Under the pieces are notes generated by a model. It had not been told where the DNA came from and made no database searches. It was given only the letters and a program-made list of their open reading frames with translations. Shown piece after piece: positions 57,932-64,000 of a DNA stretch of 64,000 nucleotides. How positions within the stretch are numbered: the stretch's first letter is position 1; every line of letters starts with the position of its first letter. This DNA is from Pseudoalteromonas nigrifaciens (lineage in GTDB: Bacteria; Pseudomonadota; Gammaproteobacteria; Enterobacterales; Alteromonadaceae): NCBI RefSeq assembly GCF_002221505.1, contig NZ_CP011036.1, forward strand, positions 3,348,001 through 3,412,000, in the 5' to 3' direction. A program made the translations under genes and the position numbers.

Positions 57932-59533
57932 GTGTCAACTGCACGACTGTATTACATCACTAAAACACTGCTTAGCTACGGATTAGATGAGTTAGTACCA
58001 AAACATAAAATCCCTTGGTTTGCGAAAATAGCCCGAGGTAGTTTATTTTGGCTGCGTAATCAGCATAAAGATAAGCCAGCAGGGCTGCGATTACGTTTAG
58101 CCCTACAACAGCTTGGCCCAGTATGGGTTAAGTTTGGCCAAATGCTTTCTACGCGTCGTGACTTACTGCCGCACGAAATTGCATTAGAGCTGGCATTTTT
58201 GCAAGATCAGGTTGAACCTTTTCCCGGCGAACTTGCACAAAAAATAATAGAAAAAGCTCTCGAAATTAATGACATAAGCGAGCGTTTTAGTGAGTTTTCA
58301 CAAACACCACTGGCGTCGGCATCAATAGCACAAGTACATACCGCAACGTTAGTTGACACAAATGGTATAGAGCAAGATGTAGTTATTAAAGTAATCCGCC
58401 CTAACATTAATCAACAAATTAACGCCGACTTAGCCTTAATGGAAAAGCTCGCTAAGGTGTTAGCAAAAGTACACCACGAGTCAAAACGTCTGCGTCCTGT
58501 GGAAGTAGTAAAAGAGTACAAAAAGACTCTACTTGATGAACTTGATTTAATGCGCGAAGGTGCAAACGGCATTCAACTTAAACGTAACTTTGAAGACTCA
58601 GATTCGCTTTACATCCCTACCGTTTATAGCGATTACAGCCGCCATAATATATTAGTAATGGAGCGTATTTATGGTATTGCGGTATCAGATACTGATGCTT
58701 TATTAGCGCAAAACACCAATATGAAACTACTGGCTGAGCGTGGCGTTGAAGTGTTTTTTACCCAAGTGTTCAGAGACAGCTTTTTTCATGCTGACATGCA
58801 CCCAGGTAATATTTTTGTTTCTCGTGAGCACCCCGAAAACCCTAAATATATTGGTATAGATTGCGGTATTGTGGGCACCTTAAACAAAGAAGATAAACGC
58901 TATTTAGCGGAAAACTTTATAGCCTTTTTTAATCGTGATTATCGCCAAGTTGCGCAGTTGCATGTGGACTCGGGTTGGGTACCGCCCGACACCAGTATTG
59001 AAGAGTTTGAATTTGCTATTCGCACTGTCTGCGAGCCTATATTTAATAAGCCTTTAGCTGAAATTTCGTTTGGTCATGTATTGGTTAATTTATTTAATAC
59101 TGCAAGGCGCTTTAATATGCAGGTACAACCACAATTGGTATTACTGCAAAAAACCTTACTGTATGTTGAAGGTTTAGGCCGCCAGCTTTATCCACAATTA
59201 GATTTATGGAAAACCGCTAAGCCCTTTTTAGAAGACTGGGTTAAGCAACAAGTTGGTCCGTTATCGGTTATAAAGCAAATGTATGCACAATTACCCTTTT
59301 GGGCCGAAAAAATGCCAGAGCTGCCCGATCTAATTTATCAAAGCTTAAAACGCCCACCACAAATTCAAGTACAGGCTCCGAAGGGATCTCATAAACCTTT
59401 GGTTTTAGGTTTGTTTAGCAGTGCGGCTATGGTTATTGCTGCATTATTTTATTTACAGCACGATTTAATTGCTGCAAGTATCGCTATAAGTAGCGCTATT
59501 ATTGGTTTTATAGCAGCATGGCGTAGCACATAA
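57932..59533 (+). CDS. ubiB: UbiB, ADCK-like ubiquinone biosynthesis protein
   Basis: 533-residue atypical kinase of the ABC1/ADCK family. It has KxGQ motif [16 protein letters not shown], the Ala-rich loop [11 protein letters not shown], the catalytic [12 protein letters not shown] and DCGIVG (DFG equivalent), and two C-terminal transmembrane helices (about 490-530). It uses a GTG start, supported by AAGGA 8 nt upstream. It is needed for ubiquinone synthesis. Ten base pairs from ubiJ. Confidence 0.97.
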   Translation: MSTARLYYITKTLLSYGLDELVPKHKIPWFAKIARGSLFWLRNQHKDKPAGLRLRLALQQLGPVWVKFGQMLSTRRDLLPHEIALELAFLQDQVEPFPGELAQKIIEKALEINDISERFSEFSQTPLASASIAQVHTATLVDTNGIEQDVVIKVIRPNINQQINADLALMEKLAKVLAKVHHESKRLRPVEVVKEYKKTLLDELDLMREGANGIQLKRNFEDSDSLYIPTVYSDYSRHNILVMERIYGIAVSDTDALLAQNTNMKLLAERGVEVFFTQVFRDSFFHADMHPGNIFVSREHPENPKYIGIDCGIVGTLNKEDKRYLAENFIAFFNRDYRQVAQLHVDSGWVPPDTSIEEFEFAIRTVCEPIFNKPLAEISFGHVLVNLFNTARRFNMQVQPQLVLLQKTLLYVEGLGRQLYPQLDLWKTAKPFLEDWVKQQVGPLSVIKQMYAQLPFWAEKMPELPDLIYQSLKRPPQIQVQAPKGSHKPLVLGLFSSAAMVIAALFYLQHDLIAASIAISSAIIGFIAAWRST

Positions 59534-59613
59534 ACTAAGTGCTATTTACGTTTTTAGGCGTATAATTAGTATTTAAAATATACACTTTATAATTATGAAA
59601 ACGGGAGATAAAC

Positions 59614-59862
59614 ATGGGATTTGGCGGTATTAGTCTTTGGCAGTTATTGATTGTATTAGCAATTATTGTACTTTTGTTTGGCACTAAAAAATTACGCGGT
59701 ATTGGTGGTGATTTAGGTGGAGCAGTTAAAGGCTTTAAAAAAGCAATGTCTGACGAAAAAAATACAGATAAAGAAAAGCCAGAGCAGATTCAAAAATCAG
59801 AAGAAAGTGCACCGCTTGATTCTGCCCATACTGAAAAAAATAAAGACAATAACAAGGTTTAA
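59614..59862 (+). CDS. tatA: TatA, twin-arginine translocase subunit
   Basis: 82 residues. A short N-terminal transmembrane helix ([20 protein letters not shown]) with the FGTKKLR hinge, an amphipathic helix ([12 protein letters not shown]), and a polar tail rich in Lys/Glu. TatA oligomers form the protein-conducting unit. ACGGGAGA site 5 nt upstream. First gene of tatABC. Confidence 0.97.
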   Translation: MGFGGISLWQLLIVLAIIVLLFGTKKLRGIGGDLGGAVKGFKKAMSDEKNTDKEKPEQIQKSEESAPLDSAHTEKNKDNNKV

Positions 59863-59867
59863 TTAGC

Positions 59868-60200
59868 ATGGGGATGTGGGAGCTAATTGTTGTTTTAATT
59901 GTTGGTTTAGTGGTGCTTGGTCCAGAGCGTTTACCTGTAGCAATTAGAACGGTAAGCCGATGGATAAAAACTGCAAAGTCGCTTGCTAACTCAGTGAAAG
60001 CTGAAGTGAGCGAAGAGTTGCGTGTGCACGAATTACACGAAAACCTTAAAAAAGCGGAGCAACAAAACTTAACCGATTTAAGTCCTGAACTACAAAGTTC
60101 ACTAACTGAACTTCAACAGGCCGCTCAGTCTGTGACCCACAGTTATAAAAAAAATCAAATCGATCCCTCTAATAAGCAAAATATTGATGATACAAAGTGA
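59868..60200 (+). CDS. tatB: TatB, twin-arginine translocase subunit
   Basis: 110 residues. Single N-terminal helix (MWELIVVLIVGLVVLGPERL) with the LGPERLP hinge diagnostic of TatB, then an amphipathic helix and charged tail. It forms the receptor complex with TatC. Shorter tail than E. coli TatB (171), which is usual outside enterics. Confidence 0.96.
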   Translation: MGMWELIVVLIVGLVVLGPERLPVAIRTVSRWIKTAKSLANSVKAEVSEELRVHELHENLKKAEQQNLTDLSPELQSSLTELQQAAQSVTHSYKKNQIDPSNKQNIDDTK

Positions 60201-60248
60201 AATTAATTTCTCACTTTGTGGTCAACTTACTAAATGGTATAAAAAATA

Positions 60249-60989
60249 ATGGCTGAGGAAGTAAAATCGGGGTTTGTCGCGCATTTAATTGAATTACGCG
60301 ATCGGCTGATTAAATCACTATTAAGCATTTTAGTTATTTTTATTGCAATAGTGTATTTTGCAAACGACATTTATACATTTGTTGCAGCGCCATTAATTTC
60401 ACATTTGCCAAGCACTGCAACCATGATAGCAACTGATGTCACAGCGCCATTTTTTGCCCCTTTTAAACTAACGTTATTTGTCGCATTATTTGCCTCTATT
60501 CCGTGGATATTACACCAGGTTTGGGGTTTTATAGCTCCGGGATTGTATAAGCACGAAAAACGCATGTTAATGCCAATACTCGCCTCAAGCATCTTTTTGT
60601 TTTATGGTGGTATTGCCTTTTGCTACTTTGTAGTACTGCCAATTATTTTAGGCTTTTTTACCAGTGCGGGTCCTGCAATGCTCACCTTAGCACCGGATAT
60701 TAGTAGCTACTTAGGGTTTGTACTAAAACTATTTTTTGCCTTTGGTGTCGCTTTCGAAATTCCAGTAGCCATTATGCTGCTGTGCTGGAGCGGCGCTACA
60801 ACAACGCAAAGCTTAAAAGAAAAACGTCCCTATATTGTAGTGGGTGTTTTTGTAGTAGCGATGTTTTTAACACCGCCCGATGTATTGTCACAAACTTTAT
60901 TAGCGCTACCTATGCTTATTTTGTTTGAGCTAGGCCTAATTTTAGCTAAATTTTATACCGCTAAACCACAACAAGAATCTGAGGAATAA
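60249..60989 (+). CDS. tatC: TatC, twin-arginine translocase core
   Basis: 246 residues, six transmembrane helices. It has FVAHLIELRDRLIKSLL at the N terminus, the conserved PLISHLP and the FAFGVAFEIPVAIMLLCWSG stretch with the conserved Glu. It binds the twin-arginine signal. Transcribed with tatA and tatB. Confidence 0.98.
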   Translation: MAEEVKSGFVAHLIELRDRLIKSLLSILVIFIAIVYFANDIYTFVAAPLISHLPSTATMIATDVTAPFFAPFKLTLFVALFASIPWILHQVWGFIAPGLYKHEKRMLMPILASSIFLFYGGIAFCYFVVLPIILGFFTSAGPAMLTLAPDISSYLGFVLKLFFAFGVAFEIPVAIMLLCWSGATTTQSLKEKRPYIVVGVFVVAMFLTPPDVLSQTLLALPMLILFELGLILAKFYTAKPQQESEE

Positions 60990-60990
60990 C

Positions 60991-61488
60991 ATGAACAAAA
61001 AACTACTCTCACTATTAGTTTTGTTAAGCGCACCGACTTTTGCAGCCACAGCTATTAACGAGCAAGCACTGCAAGCATGTAGCTTTATTGAAAACGACTT
61101 TAACCGCCTGCTTTGTTACGATAATACGGTTGCCGGTAAACCGCTGAGCAAGCCTACTGTAAATAAAACACTCTCACCAACAAATACAGAAGCCACCGCA
61201 CCTGTTGCTGTAGCGGTAACACAAGCAGAAGAGTTTGGTTTAGAGCATAAAAATATTGCGAAAGAAAATGACAGCTCTATTAGCTCAACTGTATCAGCCA
61301 TTAAAGAAGCAGCTTATGGTGAGTTAATTATTACTCTAGAAAACGGCCAACAATGGCGCCAAATTGGATCTGACGGCATAACGCTAAAAGAAGATGACAA
61401 CGTGGTTATTAGTCGTGGTGTATTTAATTCTTTTTTATTAAAAAAAGAAGGTCAAAACCGCTCTATACGCGTTAAACGTACTCAATAA
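60991..61488 (+). CDS. Secreted hypothetical protein between tatC and tatD
   Basis: 165 residues. Signal peptide 1-19 (LLSLLVLLSAPTFA-AT). The mature protein has a Cys pair (QACSFIENDFNRLLCYDNTVAG), a Thr/Ala-rich linker, then a beta-rich C-terminal domain (ELIITLENGQQWRQIG; LKEDDNVVISRGVFNSFLLK). It starts 2 bp after tatC and ends with an overlap into tatD, so it is cotranscribed with the Tat genes. It lacks a twin-Arg motif, so Sec export is expected. Function unknown. Confidence 0.75.
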   Translation: MNKKLLSLLVLLSAPTFAATAINEQALQACSFIENDFNRLLCYDNTVAGKPLSKPTVNKTLSPTNTEATAPVAVAVTQAEEFGLEHKNIAKENDSSISSTVSAIKEAAYGELIITLENGQQWRQIGSDGITLKEDDNVVISRGVFNSFLLKKEGQNRSIRVKRTQ

Positions 61489-62273
61489 TGCCATACAGCT
61501 TAATTGATGCTGGGGTTAATTTAACTAACCATCAGTTTGATAAACAGCATCAAGATATTATTGCCCGCGCTAATGCTGCGGGAGTAAAGCATATGCTGAT
61601 TATAGGCTGCGATGTAGCAGCCAGTGAGCAGTCGCTTGAGCTGGCTATAGAGCATCAGCAATTTTCTACAGCAGGCGTACATCCTCACGATGCTAAATCG
61701 GCTACTGATGAGCTTGAGACGCAACTCACTCAACTTGCAAGCCATAAACAAGTTATAGCCATTGGGGAGTGCGGCCTTGATTATAACCGTGATTTTTCGC
61801 CTCGCGATGTACAACGAAGTGTACTTAGACGCCAGCTTGCCCTAGCTGAACAGCTAAACTTACCTGTATATTTGCATGAACGTGATGCCAGCGAAGACAT
61901 GCTCAGTATTTTAAAAGAATTTAATGTACGCGGCGTATTACATTGCTTTACAGGTAACGCTCAGGCATTAAAAAGCTACTTAGCGTTAGGGCTTTATATC
62001 GGCATTACCGGCTGGGTTTGCGATGAACGCCGTGGAAAAGAACTACAACAATTAATCCCCAGTATCCCTCTTAATAAACTGTTAATAGAAACTGATGCGC
62101 CTTTTTTGATTCCGCGCACCGTTAGCCCAAAGCCTAAATCTCGCCGTAATGAACCTGCATTATTAACTTATGTGTGCGAAACAATTGCCCAATTATACAA
62201 CCTTACTCCTGAGGCAATAGCGCAGCAAACTACTCTAAACTTTTATAATGTTTTTGGTTTAAAAGCTAAGTAA
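61488..62273 (+). CDS. tatD: TatD family metal-dependent nuclease
   Basis: 261 residues, amidohydrolase TIM barrel. It has IDAGVNLTNHQFD, AGVHPHDAK, IGECGLDYNRDFSP (metal-binding Glu), PVYLHERDA, GVLHCFTG and LIETDAPFL. It is a 3'-5' exonuclease; the name reflects only its gene linkage to tatABC. The start overlaps the preceding ORF by one base. Confidence 0.96.
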   Translation: MPYSLIDAGVNLTNHQFDKQHQDIIARANAAGVKHMLIIGCDVAASEQSLELAIEHQQFSTAGVHPHDAKSATDELETQLTQLASHKQVIAIGECGLDYNRDFSPRDVQRSVLRRQLALAEQLNLPVYLHERDASEDMLSILKEFNVRGVLHCFTGNAQALKSYLALGLYIGITGWVCDERRGKELQQLIPSIPLNKLLIETDAPFLIPRTVSPKPKSRRNEPALLTYVCETIAQLYNLTPEAIAQQTTLNFYNVFGLKAK

Positions 62274-64000
62274 TGAAAGTTATTGGGGTGTTATTAAGCT
62301 TATTAACTATCCTTTTTGCTGGTTTAGCAGCCGCTAATACGATAGAGATCGATGAGCAGTTTACATCTGAAAAAATTAACTCTGTTTATTATTCTTTTGC
62401 GCCTACATCCATAGCAACCGCCCAGCAGAGCGATCTTAAACAGTGGCAAACGTTAACCAACAAACCACTTAATTTAGGGATTGAACAACGCCCTGTTTGG
62501 ATCCAATTTACAATTAAAAATACGCTCAATACGCGTGTAACGCCAATACTCTCTATCGATAATCCGCTATTAAATGAAGTACAGGTATATCACTTACTCG
62601 ATAAGCGACGATCCTCCTCAATAAATATTAATGCCCCTCCTTTACTGCCACAACAACAAATAAAAAACGAACCTTTGCTGGTAAAATTAACGCTTCCTGC
62701 CCACAGTAATACCACTGTTATTGTTAAAGTGAGCAATAGCTCAGGGTTACGCGTGCCTTTAACCTTATGGCAGGCAGATGCGCTCTTTACATATAAAAGT
62801 AAGCTTAATTTGCTTTACGGATTATTAATTGGCTTTGTTTTTTCTTTAGCGATTAGCTGTCTTATTTTGTATGCTTTTTCGCGTAAGCAATACTTTGCTT
62901 ACACGGGCGCTATAACATTAATGCTCAGCATCTTATTATATTTTATTTGTGGCTTTAGTTTCATCCACACACGTTCTGCGGGCACAGTACAACTTATGAT
63001 CCCCATGTTGGTGATGCTGATAACGGTACTTTTCTTACCTCTACAGCAACAGGTATGTCAGCCTAAAACCGTTACATGGTTTAAAGTGCAAAAAATTATA
63101 ATAGCTATATATGCACTGCTTATTGCGTTTGTTTGGCTTTTTCCCACACTTGTTGTCACCTTATTTTGCTTTATTACCACTCCCATTGTTTTAGGCTACT
63201 ATGTTGTAACAACCTTACTTTGTATTCGCCAAAACCCATCAGAACCCCAAAAAGCACTTTTGCTAGCTTTATGCAGCTTTTTAGCCGCAATTGTTTATTT
63301 TATTATTACTGTTTCAGGGCTTTATATATTTACAAACAGTAGAGTGGCTTTTGTGTTTATTTGCTCTCTTAGCTGCGCTTTCTCCCTTGGATATGCGGTG
63401 ATGAAACTCTTTATTTTACAGCGCGATGAACAAGTAACTACTCAACAAACCTTAATAGCCAAAAGTGCTGCCCAAGATGCCTTATTACATGAGCGGCTAT
63501 CTTTACAAGAAAGCGTGCGTCAAGAGCTCGAAACACAAGTAGATGAGCGTACTTTTGAGTTACAAGTAACACTAAGAGAACTAGAAGAAAAAAACCGTGA
63601 GCTTGAACAGCTAAACATGGAAGATCCCTTAACTGGTATTAAAAACCGGCGCTTTTTTGATAAAAAATTAGTGATGGAGTTGCGCCGCTCGCGTCGCGAA
63701 CAAACACCATTAAGTGTTATTATGCTTGATATAGACAAATTTAAGGTAATAAACGATACCTATGGCCACCTAACTGGCGATCAGGTTATTCGTACTGCTG
63801 CTGATACTATTAAAAAGCAATTACAGCGCCCGCTTGATGAAGTAGCACGTTACGGCGGCGAAGAATTTGTGGTGTTATTACCCAATACCCAAAATGATGG
63901 CGCGATAGCCATTGCTGAAAAAATTCGCCACGCTATTGCTACTAATAATGTGCATGTGGCTGGCACTACTATTTCATTTACAATCAGCGCGGGAGTGTAT
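62273..64000 (+). CDS. 7TM-DISM diguanylate cyclase (partial, runs off the right edge)
   Basis: Open from ATG 62273 (overlapping the tatD TAA) to the window end, 576 codons without a stop. Signal peptide (about 1-21), a periplasmic beta domain of the 7TMR-DISMED2 type (about 22-180, VWIQFTIKN), seven transmembrane helices (about 185-380), a coiled coil (ERTFELQVTLRELEEKNREL) and a GGDEF domain: DPLTGIKNRRFFD, MLDIDKFKVINDTYGH and an intact RYGGEEF. It should be an active cyclase making cyclic-di-GMP in response to an extracytoplasmic ligand. Confidence 0.9.
   Translation, partial: MKVIGVLLSLLTILFAGLAAANTIEIDEQFTSEKINSVYYSFAPTSIATAQQSDLKQWQTLTNKPLNLGIEQRPVWIQFTIKNTLNTRVTPILSIDNPLLNEVQVYHLLDKRRSSSININAPPLLPQQQIKNEPLLVKLTLPAHSNTTVIVKVSNSSGLRVPLTLWQADALFTYKSKLNLLYGLLIGFVFSLAISCLILYAFSRKQYFAYTGAITLMLSILLYFICGFSFIHTRSAGTVQLMIPMLVMLITVLFLPLQQQVCQPKTVTWFKVQKIIIAIYALLIAFVWLFPTLVVTLFCFITTPIVLGYYVVTTLLCIRQNPSEPQKALLLALCSFLAAIVYFIITVSGLYIFTNSRVAFVFICSLSCAFSLGYAVMKLFILQRDEQVTTQQTLIAKSAAQDALLHERLSLQESVRQELETQVDERTFELQVTLRELEEKNRELEQLNMEDPLTGIKNRRFFDKKLVMELRRSRREQTPLSVIMLDIDKFKVINDTYGHLTGDQVIRTAADTIKKQLQRPLDEVARYGGEEFVVLLPNTQNDGAIAIAEKIRHAIATNNVHVAGTTISFTISAGVY

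Overview
This 64 kb window looks like chromosomal backbone of a marine gammaproteobacterium of the order Alteromonadales, most likely Pseudoalteromonas. The reasons are the low G+C, TAATG/ATGA-coupled operons, the protein sequences, and gene neighbourhoods such as slyX-yheV-yheS-yheT-yheU, tRNA(Thr-Tyr-Gly-Thr)-tuf-murB-birA-coaX and ubiE-ubiJ-ubiB-tatABC. The genus is an inference from sequence character; no database search was possible. Almost all of the window is ordinary housekeeping DNA. The interest lies in the control regions, small genes and mobile or repeat elements.

Layout: (1) 1-2.8 kb, caa3-type cytochrome oxidase subunits I and II (minus; the operon runs off the left edge). (2) 3.2-5.5 kb, lexA with two SOS boxes, a START-like protein, a YdiI-like thioesterase and an orphan ORF. 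(3) 5.8-8.1 kb, an IS30-family element inserted in cbpM of the cbpA-cbpM co-chaperone pair; the severed 3' end of cbpM is still readable on the far side of the element. (4) 8.2-9.3 kb, endA between two oppositely oriented copies of a small non-coding mobile element. (5) 9.3-13.8 kb, nitric-oxide defence: a small membrane protein, nnrS and hmp, with divergent norR, NorR boxes and a sigma54-like promoter. (6) 13.8-17.9 kb, a LysR regulator, an FMN reductase, a TerB-like protein, two secreted unknowns and a small membrane gene interrupted by a stop codon. (7) 18-22.9 kb, leuABCD behind a leader peptide and attenuator. (8) 23-26.4 kb, fabR, a fatty-acid desaturase and sthA. (9) 26.6-29.5 kb, hemE, a candidate small RNA, rsd and an FKBP isomerase. 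(10) 29.7-36.8 kb, a WD40 lipoprotein, slyX, yheV, yheS, a TIGR02444-like gene, a DUF3149 microprotein, yheT, yheU and a dipeptidase. (11) 37-41.7 kb, tuf, four tRNAs, coaX, birA and murB. (12) 41.8-51.2 kb, an M1 peptidase, a DUF2057 protein, hinT, a CsgD-like regulator, a hybrid kinase, a mannose-1-phosphate guanylyltransferase, an omega-amidase and mtnB. (13) 51.3-56.4 kb, a glutamate-synthase-like flavoprotein, a second small mobile element, a DUF885 lipoprotein and a degenerate GGDEF protein. (14) 56.5-64 kb, ubiE-ubiJ-ubiB, tatABC, a secreted unknown, tatD and a 7TM-GGDEF cyclase cut by the right edge.

The most noteworthy items are: a probable ~150-nt intergenic RNA at 27.9-28.06 kb made of four tracts of consecutive A-R-N triplets (the Hfq distal-face motif) with a promoter and terminator; a complete leucine attenuator; a DUF3149 microprotein behind an FNR-type class II promoter; the IS30/cbpM disruption; and two families of short non-autonomous elements.
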